Part shown: positions 56,667-64,000 of the stretch, piece after piece | How the letters are laid out: the number at the start of each line of letters is the position of its first letter | Numbering within the stretch: position 1 is the stretch's first letter | NCBI GenBank assembly: GCA_030744435.1 | Contig: JASLQO010000020.1 | Coordinates: forward strand, 124,001 to 188,000 | DNA: 64,000 nt | Reading direction: 5' to 3' | Source: JASLQO01 sp002327525 | GTDB taxonomy: Bacteria > Pseudomonadota > Gammaproteobacteria > Pseudomonadales > Azotimanducaceae | The notes under the pieces: generated by a model | Database searches by the model: none | The model's input: only the letters and a program-made list of their open reading frames with translations | What the model was told of the DNA's origin: nothing | Position numbers and translations under genes: made by a program

Positions 56667-57833
56667 TTACTCGTCCCCCATCAGCGCCCGGGTAATCGGC
56701 AGGCGGGCGGCCCTGACCGCGGGAAACAGCCCGCCTATCATGCCGAGCACGAGAGCCCAGCTGATGCCAACTTGCATGAGCGCGGGTGTGACCGCGAAAT
56801 CGAATACCACCTGGGAAAAGGAGGCATTGTTCAGCGTGGATGCCGTGTAGCCGTCGAAAGCGACGTAAGTCAGAGCCCCTCCGATCACACCTCCCATCAA
56901 AGCGAGCGTGAGAGATTCGATCATCACGGAAACCACGATCGGCATGCTGCCGAAACCGAGAGCGCGCAAGGTGGCAATCTCCACGGTGCGGGTGCTGACG
57001 GCGGTGTACATCGTGTTCAGCGCGGCAAACACGGCTCCGATCGCCATGATGAAGGCGACGGAGTAGCCAAAGGTATTGATCAGTGCAGCCCGCTCCTGAG
57101 ACTGGGCCTTGTAGAAACCGGATTCCGTTTGCAGCGTCAGGTCGAGACGCGGATCCGCCTTGATCTGTTCATCGAGCGCTTCCGCCAGTCCGGGATCGTC
57201 GAGTAGCACGCGCATCGACGTCAGGCTGCCGCCGCGGCGAAAAGCCGCCTGGGCAATGGGGAGATCTGTCCATACCTCGGACTCGTACGCACTGCCGCCG
57301 GATTTAAACATCCCCACCACGGTCCATTCGCTGTCGCGAAAGTTGATCCGATTTCCCACCTCCAGACCCACGAACATCGCCATGGCCTTACTGCCGGCGA
57401 TCAACTCTCCGCGCCCGGGTTCGAACATTCGCCCTGCCACGATCTCCACTTCCGGACGCACCTCGAAGGCGGATTGCTCGACACCCCGAATGACGACGTT
57501 TGCAGATGTGTTGGTGCCCTTTTTCGGGATGTCCGCGACAACGTACAGCTCACCGCTGACCGCACCGAGGCCCTCGAGCTGAGAGACGATGTTGTAGTCA
57601 TCAATCCCCATACCGCTCTGCATTTCGCCGGTGCCGCCATCCCTCAATATCAGGGCCCGGTTGGGATCGCTGGTATTTTCCAGCGCGCTCGAGAAACCGG
57701 TTGCCATGGACAGCAAACCCGTCAACACCGCCACGACACCGGCGATTCCGACGATGATGACCGCGGAGGAACCCAGACGTGAAGGGACGTTGCACAGGTT
57801 CATCCACGTGACTTCCCGGATCTGATCCAGCAT
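56667..57833 (-). CDS. MacB/FtsX-type ABC transporter permease
   Basis: A 388-residue permease with an N-terminal span (IIVGIAGVVAVLTGLLSMATGF), a large periplasmic MacB-like domain (about 45-265) and three C-terminal spans (SVAFIMAIGAVFAALNTMYTAV, RTVEIATLRALGFG, VLGMIGGLFPAVRAARLPI). RTVEIATLRALGF and the final 'PA.RAA...i..AL' are FtsX-domain landmarks. It should act with an ATPase in lipoprotein or peptide export. It starts one base after the second permease gene stop. Confidence 0.88.
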   Translation of the reverse strand: MLDQIREVTWMNLCNVPSRLGSSAVIIVGIAGVVAVLTGLLSMATGFSSALENTSDPNRALILRDGGTGEMQSGMGIDDYNIVSQLEGLGAVSGELYVVADIPKKGTNTSANVVIRGVEQSAFEVRPEVEIVAGRMFEPGRGELIAGSKAMAMFVGLEVGNRINFRDSEWTVVGMFKSGGSAYESEVWTDLPIAQAAFRRGGSLTSMRVLLDDPGLAEALDEQIKADPRLDLTLQTESGFYKAQSQERAALINTFGYSVAFIMAIGAVFAALNTMYTAVSTRTVEIATLRALGFGSMPIVVSVMIESLTLALMGGVIGGALTYVAFDGYTASTLNNASFSQVVFDFAVTPALMQVGISWALVLGMIGGLFPAVRAARLPITRALMGDE

Positions 57834-57834
57834 G

Positions 57835-58989
57835 TTAGCACTCCCTCAGTGCGTCCGTGATACCGAGCCGGCTGGCCCGTAGTGCCGGGAAGCTGCCGAT
57901 CGCCAGGCCGATCAGTAGAGACATACCCACCGCCAGGGTCAGCGTTTGCCTCGAATACTCGAAGACACCGATGAAGCTCTCGAGTGTGGGTCCGACGATC
58001 GATAGCAGTGCATAGGCTGCACCGATACCCAGCGCGCTGCCCACCACGCAGAGCAGCACCGCCTCGCCGAGCACCAGCAGTGATACTCTGGCATCTGAAA
58101 ATCCCAGGGTTTTCATGGCTGCAAGTTCAGGAATGCGTTCCCGCAACGCCTGGGTCATGGTATTGGCCGTCAGCAGCACGATGGTGAAGAAAACCGCACT
58201 CATGATGACGGTGGTGATGAAGCCCATGTCGCCGAGCTGATTGGCAAACTGGCGGCCGAATTCGTTTTCCGTTGCGGTGCGCGTGGGATCCATGGAGTTC
58301 TCGAACAGCGTGTCGATGGCCGTGGCTATTTCGGCTGCCTGGTCCAGATTGGACAGGCGCACGGTCCACCAGCCGATTCGATCCCGTCCATGGGGGGCAA
58401 CTGACTCGTCGAAGTACTCGCGGCTGAACAGCATCTGTGGCTGGTCCCCGTCCTCGACGGTGAACGTACCCACCAGCTCGAATTCCCACAATCGGGTACC
58501 GTCCAGCATGGGAAAAATGTCTGCCTGGATAGGGATGATGTCGCCCACTCTCCACTCGTAGCGATCCGCCAGGCTCTGTGAGACCACCGCGCCGCGGCGT
58601 ATCCGCACGAACGCATCGAGCTGATCGGGCGCGATCAACAGTTCGCGAAACATCTCGAAGTAGGCAGAAGGTTCTACGGGAAACTTCGCAAAGAAGTTCT
58701 GTGGTTCCTGATAGAACCCGCCGAACCAGGTCTGGTGGGTAACGGCTTCGACACCCTCCACGCTGAGGATCCGGCTGGCCTGGCTGATCGGCAGGATGTC
58801 GATGATGGAATACCTCGGGTATACCACCAGCCGGTCGGCGCCCGCTACCGTAACACCGCCGCTGAACGCCCCGGCGACGGCGCGGAGCAGCATGAACAGC
58901 AGAAATGCGACTGACAACGACAATAGTGTGAGCAGTGTGCGCGTTCGCTTCCTGAAGAGGTTTGCCCATATCAGACTCAACATGCTCAT
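57835..58989 (-). CDS. MacB/FtsX-type ABC transporter permease
   Basis: ATG 58989 (or ATG 58983) gives 384 residues. N-terminal span ANLFRKRTRTLLTLLSLSVAFLLFMLL, periplasmic domain, then the FtsX domain with RERIPELAAMKTLGFSDARVSLLVLGEAVLLC and SLLIGLAIGSFPALRASRLGI. It resembles the preceding permease, forming a heteromeric pair. Such pairs normally come with an ATP-binding gene and an adaptor gene upstream; the 590 bases upstream contain neither. Confidence 0.88.
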   Translation of the reverse strand: MSMLSLIWANLFRKRTRTLLTLLSLSVAFLLFMLLRAVAGAFSGGVTVAGADRLVVYPRYSIIDILPISQASRILSVEGVEAVTHQTWFGGFYQEPQNFFAKFPVEPSAYFEMFRELLIAPDQLDAFVRIRRGAVVSQSLADRYEWRVGDIIPIQADIFPMLDGTRLWEFELVGTFTVEDGDQPQMLFSREYFDESVAPHGRDRIGWWTVRLSNLDQAAEIATAIDTLFENSMDPTRTATENEFGRQFANQLGDMGFITTVIMSAVFFTIVLLTANTMTQALRERIPELAAMKTLGFSDARVSLLVLGEAVLLCVVGSALGIGAAYALLSIVGPTLESFIGVFEYSRQTLTLAVGMSLLIGLAIGSFPALRASRLGITDALREC

Positions 58990-59174
58990 CCTGCTCTGTT
59001 GCTCCCGGGGCGTACCTGTTTTACGACGGCTGCACTGTGGCAGCAGATGCGGGTTTGCGCGTGAGGTTGCGACCAAACGGCACAGGTGTGCTCAAAAAGG
59101 GGAGGTGGGGGTTTCGAATGGGGCGTGGGACGCGGGTGGACACGCCGCTGCTCGTAAGCGGGTGATCGCCGCGC

Positions 59175-59489
59175 TCGGCTGCGTATCAGCTGAAAGTAGG
59201 GTACGAATATGATTTCGCTGCGCCGCTGTGGATAAGTCGTTTCGACTGGCGTCGCACCGCTCTCCTCGCCAGTGGTGTCATGGTGCTTAGATTGACCGGC
59301 CTGCTGGTTGCGCCGTCGGTGAACTCGATGATGGTTGCCATGGCTACCGTGGGCGCTGGAGCGGCGGTGCTGCTTCCCATCAGCCTCACACTGGTCGCCG
59401 ACATGCGGGACACGGAACCTGTCTACGTACCCTCAATATACTGGCTGTGCGCTTACAGGGTACAAAACAGTGGATCGACTGCGTTCTGA
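59175..59489 (+). pseudogene. Possible remnant of a sugar-cation (GPH/MFS_2) transporter
   Basis: The frame AYQLKVGYEYDFAAPLWISR, then TALLASGVMVLRLTGLLVAP, VNSMMVAMATVGAGAAVLLP, ISLTLVADMRDTE resembles a C-terminal part of a GPH transporter (AAPLW ... LPISL.L.AD..D). It has no start codon in a good place and ends after STAF. The rest of the 590-base gap (58990-59584) holds nothing I recognise. The match is from memory and weak. Confidence 0.35.
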
Positions 59490-59584
59490 CAGGTGCGAGA
59501 ACCGGGCAGTTCTCGAGTCGTGGAATTCATCCGGTGATCAGAGAATAAACGAGGAGAGTGTCGGAGCACCGAGCGCGAAACCGG

Positions 59585-60484
59585 CTAGGTGAGCAGAAAC
59601 TCCATCAGCGCCTTCTGGCTGTGCAGGCGATTGCCGGCTTCCTCCCACACCGCGCTGCGCGGATCGTCCAGAATCGTGTCATTGACTTCCTCGCCCCGGT
59701 GCGCGGGCAGGCAATGCATGAACAGTGCATCGTCCTTCGCGTGGTCGAGCAGTGCCTCGTTCACCTGATAGGGAGCGAACTCCGCCACGCGACGTGCCTG
59801 CTCCTCCTCGTGGCCCATGGACGACCACACGTCGGTGACGACGAGATCCGCGTTTTCCACGGCCTCCCTGGCATCCCCGGCGAGCTGCGCGTTATTGGTG
59901 CTCTGGAGAATCCCGGCATCTGGTTCGTAGCCTTCGGGTGTTGCGATCTTCAGGTCGAAGCCCCATTGGCGCGCTGCGTTGATGTAGGAGTTGCACATGT
60001 TGTAGCCGTCACCGACGAACGCGACCGACCGGCCCTCCACGGGTCCGCGTGCCTCGATGAAGGTCTGCATGTCGGCCAGAAGCTGGCACGGGTGGTACAG
60101 GGAGGTCATAGCATTGATCACCGGAATGTCGGCGTTGGCGGCGAACAGTTCCACATCTTCGTGACTCGCGGTACGGATCATGGCGATGTCGACCATGCCG
60201 GACAGCACCTTCGCCATGTCGTCGATGGGTTCGCCGCGGCCGATCTGAGTGTCGGCGGTGCCGAGGAAAATGGCGTGGCCGCCGAGTTGCTGCATGCCCG
60301 CTTCGAAGGCGACCCTGGTTCGGGTGCTGTTCATTGCCAGTATGAGAGCCGCGGTTTTACCGGCGAGCGGCTGGTGCGGCTCACCGGCAAGGTGCTTGCG
60401 CTTGAGGTCGCTGGCGCGTGTGATCAGTTGGTTCAGCTCCTCCTGGGAGCAATCGAGCAGGGTGAGGAAGTTGCGCTTAGCCAT
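59585..60484 (-). CDS. argF: Ornithine carbamoyltransferase
   Basis: A 299-residue enzyme with STRTR (53-57; carbamoyl phosphate), HPCQLLADMQT, the ornithine-loop MGHEEEQ, and MHCLPAHRGEEV near 260. It makes citrulline from ornithine and carbamoyl phosphate in arginine synthesis. The start overlaps the argD stop by 8 bases; co-translation is expected. Confidence 0.94.
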   Translation of the reverse strand: MAKRNFLTLLDCSQEELNQLITRASDLKRKHLAGEPHQPLAGKTAALILAMNSTRTRVAFEAGMQQLGGHAIFLGTADTQIGRGEPIDDMAKVLSGMVDIAMIRTASHEDVELFAANADIPVINAMTSLYHPCQLLADMQTFIEARGPVEGRSVAFVGDGYNMCNSYINAARQWGFDLKIATPEGYEPDAGILQSTNNAQLAGDAREAVENADLVVTDVWSSMGHEEEQARRVAEFAPYQVNEALLDHAKDDALFMHCLPAHRGEEVNDTILDDPRSAVWEEAGNRLHSQKALMEFLLT

Positions 60485-61658
60485 TGATGAGATCCACTAC
60501 TTGATCGACGACCTCGTCCGCCTGTTCGTCGCTGAGAATCAGGGGTGGCAGCAGGCGCAGGATGTTGCCCTGCGTCACATTGATCAGAATTCCGGCGTCG
60601 AGTCCCTTGTTGACGAGATCGGAGCAGTCTTGGTTCAGCTCGATGGCGATCATCAAGCCCTTGCCGCGGATTTCCTCGATACGATTGTCACCCTTGAGTG
60701 CGTTTGCGAGCCGGGACAGCATGCGATCGCCGAGCTCAGCTGCACGCTCGGCGAGACCTTCCTCTTCGATGGTTTTCACAACGGCATTCGCGGCCGCGCA
60801 TACCAGGGGGTTGCCGCCGAACGTACTGGCGTGGTGCCCGGGCTGGAACAGCGTGGCAGCCTCGCCGCGTGCAAGGCAGGCGCCGATCGGAACGCCGTTA
60901 CCCAGTCCCTTGGCGGTAGTGAGTACGTCCGGCAGGATGGAGGTATGCTGGTAGGCGAAGTACTTGCCGGTGCGCGCGTTGCCCGTCTGCACCTCGTCGA
61001 GAATCAGCAGCCAGTCGTTCGCATCGCAGATCGCGCGCAGCTTCTCCAGATAGTCGGTGGCCGGGATGTTGATGCCACCTTCACCCTGAATCGGCTCCAC
61101 CAGCACGGCCGCGACGTCTGCGTTGTTGGCCGCGATCTGCTCGATGGCAGCCACATTGTCGAACGGGGCACGCACGAAACCGGTCAGCAGCGGCTCGAAA
61201 CCTGCGTGCACTTTGCGGTTGCCGGTGGCGGTGAGGGTCGCCATGGTGCGGCCGTGAAAACTACCGTCCGCTGCGATGACGGCGGGCTTGTTGATGCCGC
61301 GCTTGTGGCCGTGCAGGCGCGCCAGTTTGATCGCTGCCTCGTTGGCCTCGGCACCTGAATTGGCAAAAAACACGTTGTCCATGCCGGACAGGCGTACCAG
61401 CCGAACGGCCAGTTCGGCCTGCAGCGGTATCTCGTAGAGATTGGAAGTGTGCAGCAGGGCCGCTGCCTGACTGCTGATGGCCTCGGTCACTGCGGGATGT
61501 GCATGTCCGAGACCGCACACGGCCAGCCCCGTGAGCGCATCGAGATAGCGCTTTCCGTTGGTATCTTCGAGATAGGCGCCGGTACCCTTCGCGAACGCCA
61601 CCGGCAGGCGGGCGTAAGTGGTCATCAGGCTGTCGGTTTGGCTCGTCACGGCCGTCAC
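60477..61658 (-). CDS. argD: Acetylornithine aminotransferase
   Basis: A 393-residue PLP enzyme: VFFANSGAEANEAAIKLAR, SFHGRTMATLTATGN, EPIQGEGGINI, LILDEVQTGNARTGKYFAYQH, PLP lysine in TTAKGLGNGVPIGA and HHASTFGGNPLVCAA. It converts acetylglutamate semialdehyde to acetylornithine, and may also serve lysine synthesis as succinyldiaminopimelate transaminase. ATG 61658 begins MTAVTSQTDSLM. It overlaps argF. Confidence 0.92.
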   Translation of the reverse strand: MTAVTSQTDSLMTTYARLPVAFAKGTGAYLEDTNGKRYLDALTGLAVCGLGHAHPAVTEAISSQAAALLHTSNLYEIPLQAELAVRLVRLSGMDNVFFANSGAEANEAAIKLARLHGHKRGINKPAVIAADGSFHGRTMATLTATGNRKVHAGFEPLLTGFVRAPFDNVAAIEQIAANNADVAAVLVEPIQGEGGINIPATDYLEKLRAICDANDWLLILDEVQTGNARTGKYFAYQHTSILPDVLTTAKGLGNGVPIGACLARGEAATLFQPGHHASTFGGNPLVCAAANAVVKTIEEEGLAERAAELGDRMLSRLANALKGDNRIEEIRGKGLMIAIELNQDCSDLVNKGLDAGILINVTQGNILRLLPPLILSDEQADEVVDQVVDLING

Positions 61659-61732
61659 CCTCTATTGTGGGGAGTCACTGGAGCGAGCCAACGCCGCACA
61701 TACCGCTCGATCCACGGCTCCCAAAATGACAA

Positions 61733-61752
61733 CAGGCAGCTGTAGCTGCCTG
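61733..61752 (-). terminator. Perfect inverted repeat between the lyase gene and argD
   Basis: A 20-base sequence with a 9-base stem and a 2-base loop (CAGGCAGCT/AGCTGCCTG). On the minus strand it is followed by TTGTCATTTT, so it may be a terminator of the aminotransferase-lyase gene, 113 bases after its stop. It also lies 75 bases before argD and could act as an operator or attenuator there. Confidence 0.4.
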
Positions 61753-61864
61753 CGGGAAACGGCAAATCGTACTTTAGCCAACCGGCGAGTTCAACGGGTA
61801 AAAAGCGGCAATCCGGTTGTCCGCGCCAGCCGGCGTGCCGCAGGCACCACGGTCTGCAGGTTGC

Positions 61865-63013
61865 TCATGCGCCGCGCAAGGCACGCTCGAGGCGCTCGAG
61901 ACCGGTATCCAGCGTGATGCGTGGGCAGGCGAAGTTGAAGCGGATGAAGCCCGGCCCCGCAAACTGTTCGCCTATCGAGAGCCCGAGACCGTGGCCCGTG
62001 AAGTAGGCTTCTGGGTTTTCCAGTCCGAGATCACGTACATCGATCCAGGCGAGATACGTGGCCTCCACGTTGGTCATGCGATTACCGACCACGGTTTTCA
62101 GTGCGTCGTGGTTGGCGCGCAGATAGGTACACAGCTCACTGAGGTAGGGCCCCTCATCCGCGAATGCAGCCTGGGCGGCTGCGTAGGCGAGGGGACTTAT
62201 ACCTCCGACGAGTCCGGCCCGCGCCTGCTGAAAACGCCTGCGCAAGCCCGCATTGGGTATGACAGCCACCGCACATGAGAGCCCCGGGACGTTGTAACTC
62301 TTGCTCGCGGCGTACAGCGACACGGAACGGGGCTCGAGTTCGGGGACCAGTGCGACGATGGGGGTGTGGCTGCAATGCTCTTCGATCACGATGGAGGAGT
62401 GGATCTCATCCGAGCAGATCACGAGGTCGTGTTCCAGGACGAAGGTGGCCAGTTGTTCGAGCTCGCTCGTCGTGTAAGCACGCCCGGTGGGATTCTGGGG
62501 ATTGCAGGCGAGCAACAGATTCGTTTCGGGTGTGACCAGCGAAGCCATACGCTCGAAGTCGATCGCCCAGCGCCCGCCGTCGAGTACCAGGGGGGCGTGT
62601 ATGGCGGTTTGTCTGGCGGTTTCGGGGACGGACAGAAACGGGTAGTACACCGGAGTGTTCATGAGAATGGCACCGCCCGGTGTCGCACAGGCCAGCGCGG
62701 CTAGGTTGAGTCCCGGCACCACGCCGGGTATCCAGGCGAGCCATTGCTCCGGGACCTGCCAGCCGTACTCCCGCCGCAACCAGCCGAGGAAGGCCTCGTC
62801 GAGCGCAGGGGGTGTGCGGCTGTAGCCGAGGATGCCGTGGTCGACCCGGTCGCGAATCGCGTTCAGGACGAAATCGGGCACCGCGAAATCCATATCGGCA
62901 ACCCAGAACGGCAGTATGTCGTTCGAATATTTTATCCACTTAGCAGCGGAAGTACCGTGGCGGTCGATGTAGCGGTCAAAGTCGTATGTGGGCATGGAGC
63001 TGTATTTCTGCAT
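61865..63013 (-). CDS. PatB/MalY-type cystathionine beta-lyase (PLP)
   Basis: ATG 63013 gives 382 residues (ATG 62995 also fits; neither has a strong ribosome site). Landmarks: DFDRYIDRHGTSAAKW, WVADMDF, GYSRTPPALDEAFLGWLRREYGW, PVYYPFL, LLACNPQNPTGRAYT, CSDEIHSSIV and the PLP lysine in LYAASKSYNVPGL. The enzyme probably cleaves C-S bonds (cystathionine, cysteine). It is divergent from the glutaredoxin gene. Confidence 0.9.
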   Translation of the reverse strand: MQKYSSMPTYDFDRYIDRHGTSAAKWIKYSNDILPFWVADMDFAVPDFVLNAIRDRVDHGILGYSRTPPALDEAFLGWLRREYGWQVPEQWLAWIPGVVPGLNLAALACATPGGAILMNTPVYYPFLSVPETARQTAIHAPLVLDGGRWAIDFERMASLVTPETNLLLACNPQNPTGRAYTTSELEQLATFVLEHDLVICSDEIHSSIVIEEHCSHTPIVALVPELEPRSVSLYAASKSYNVPGLSCAVAVIPNAGLRRRFQQARAGLVGGISPLAYAAAQAAFADEGPYLSELCTYLRANHDALKTVVGNRMTNVEATYLAWIDVRDLGLENPEAYFTGHGLGLSIGEQFAGPGFIRFNFACPRITLDTGLERLERALRGA

Positions 63014-63172
63014 TTGTCGTTTGTTCCAGTCCGTCGGCGCGCTTCGACGCAACGGTGCCTGATTCTGGGTCGGGACGCCGGGCAATGGTCGCCAGACGAG
63101 CGATGCGCGGCTTCGCGCAAGTGAGTACAATGCTCGCCAATCCTGCTCGCAGCGTAAAGGTACAGGTGCCTC

Positions 63173-63508
63173 ATGAGTGAAGAAATTGTCGCCACGATCA
63201 AGGGTCAGATCGAGAGCAATCCGATCCTGCTCTACATGAAAGGATCGCCGCAGGCGCCGCAATGCGGCTTCTCGGCGCAGACCGTGCAGTGTCTGATCGC
63301 CTGCGGACAACGCTTTGCGTATGTAGACATCCTCTCCCACCCGGAAATCCGTGCCACGCTGCCCACCTACGCCAACTGGCCCACATTCCCACAGCTCTAC
63401 GTCGACGGCGAGCTGATCGGTGGCTGCGATATCGTCACCGAGATGTTCGAGGCCGGCGAGCTTGAGCCGCTCATCAAGGAAGCGGCGGACGCGGTCGAGG
63501 AAGGCTGA
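63173..63508 (+). CDS. grxD: Monothiol glutaredoxin Grx4
   Basis: A 111-residue protein with the CGFS active site in SPQAPQCGFSAQTVQCL, glutathione-binding TYANWPTFPQLYVDGELIGGCDIV and full family length. It carries and delivers 2Fe-2S clusters, often with BolA. An MFS gene starts two bases after the stop. Confidence 0.95.
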   Translation: MSEEIVATIKGQIESNPILLYMKGSPQAPQCGFSAQTVQCLIACGQRFAYVDILSHPEIRATLPTYANWPTFPQLYVDGELIGGCDIVTEMFEAGELEPLIKEAADAVEEG

Positions 63509-63510
63509 CG

Positions 63511-64000
63511 TTGTCCCTGCGCGCGTTAGCGCGCGAGGAAAGAGGGAGCGGGTCGCTGTACGCCTGGTATGTGGTCATGGTGCTGGTACTGGCACAGACC
63601 TGTTCGTTTCTCGACAGGATGATCATGGGTCTGCTGGTCGGGCCCATCCGCGCCACTTTCGAGATCAGCGACACTCAATACAGCCTGTTGGCCGGGCTCG
63701 CATTCTCCATCTTCTATGCCGTGATGGGCTTTCCGCTCGCGCGGCTGGCGGACAACGGCAACCGACGCAATCTCATCGCTGCCGGTATCGCGCTGTGGAG
63801 TGTCATGACGGCGCTGTGCGGGCTGGCCCGCAACTTCTGGTCTCTGTTCCTCGCGCGCGTAGGTGTCGGCGTCGGCGAGGCCGCCCTCGGTCCCGCCGGT
63901 TACTCGATCATCGCAGACTATTTCCCTCGCGCCAGCCTTGGACGGGCGTTGAGTGTCTACATGATGGGGGTGACTCTCGGCTCGGGCCTCGCCTACATGA
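63511..64000 (+). CDS. MFS transporter, N-terminal part (cut by window edge)
   Basis: TTG 63511 opens a frame of 163 codons to the window end. Landmarks: YAWYVVMVLVLAQTCSFLDR, LLAGLAFSIFYAVMGFPLAR, LADNGNRRNLIAAGIALWS, the A-loop RLADNGNRR and GEAALGPAGYSII; a Spns/hexuronate-like branch is probable. The first 15 codons contain a 6-base inverted repeat (GCGCGC at 63519 and 63529), which may hide or regulate the start. The substrate is unknown. Confidence 0.85.
   Translation, partial: MSLRALAREERGSGSLYAWYVVMVLVLAQTCSFLDRMIMGLLVGPIRATFEISDTQYSLLAGLAFSIFYAVMGFPLARLADNGNRRNLIAAGIALWSVMTALCGLARNFWSLFLARVGVGVGEAALGPAGYSIIADYFPRASLGRALSVYMMGVTLGSGLAYM

Noticed and set aside
59227..59235. Second perfect DnaA box
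   Set aside because: Single site inside a decayed region, without neighbouring boxes or AT-rich stretch; expected by chance in a large genome.
63519..63534. Hairpin after grxD as a terminator
   Set aside because: Only 6 pairs, no T-run, and it lies in the start of the MFS reading frame.

Overview
This 64 kb window is chromosomal DNA of a GC-rich, Gram-negative gammaproteobacterium. The evidence is the complete System I cytochrome c maturation operon, the smc-zipA-ligA block (ZipA is confined to gammaproteobacteria), a Pseudomonas-type class I ribonucleotide reductase pair (NrdB beginning MLSWDE), a PhoP/PhoQ-like pair and a TonB-dependent receptor. The many acyl-CoA dehydrogenase, hydratase, LLM-flavoprotein, penicillin-acylase-like and S9 peptidase genes suggest a free-living, probably marine or sediment, aerobic heterotroph. 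That lifestyle is an inference, and I cannot name a genus.

Layout. 1-3064: end of a TonB receptor, then a gene graveyard (LLM oxidoreductase start fused to a PpnN nucleosidase end; an acetolactate synthase reduced to its two ends) around one intact aldehyde dehydrogenase. 3199-10037: ccmABCDEFGHI, tightly coupled. 10133-18084: GntR regulator, smc, zipA, ligA and a transglycosylase lipoprotein. 18090-20374 (minus): LLM flavoprotein, an amidase remnant and a sorbosone/glucose dehydrogenase-type protein. 20519-27784: DinG-like helicase, M16 protease, HvfX-type DoxX protein, D-glycerate 3-kinase, glycine-zipper protein. 27862-33161: PepSY protein, two-component system, then DUF349 and CDGSH proteins. 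33204-37415: acyl-CoA/side-chain catabolism (enoyl-CoA hydratase, paired acyl-CoA dehydrogenases, alpha/beta hydrolase). 37435-43472: penicillin acylase family protein, carboxylesterase remnant, short DoxX protein, TetR regulator, S9 peptidase. 43523-48369: nrdB, nrdA and a long leader carrying a pair of NrdR boxes and a DnaA box. 48545-55424: glycerol kinase and two cyclic-di-GMP proteins, one a PilZ-DUF1631-GGDEF-EAL giant. 55464-59489: frameshifted DUF3179 gene, two MacB/FtsX-type permeases with no ATPase gene, and a transporter remnant. 59585-64000: argF, argD, PatB-type lyase, monothiol glutaredoxin and the start of an MFS transporter.

The most distinctive structure is not a new gene cassette but a repeated style of gene decay. 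Three unrelated genes (acetolactate synthase, amidase, type B carboxylesterase) each keep a recognisable first and last part while the middle is gone, and a fourth scar joins the start of one gene to the end of another. Two of the three single-gene remnants and the fused scar also carry stop codons or frameshifts. I found no CRISPR array, insertion sequence, prophage, tRNA or rRNA gene, and no convincing new defence or biosynthetic system.
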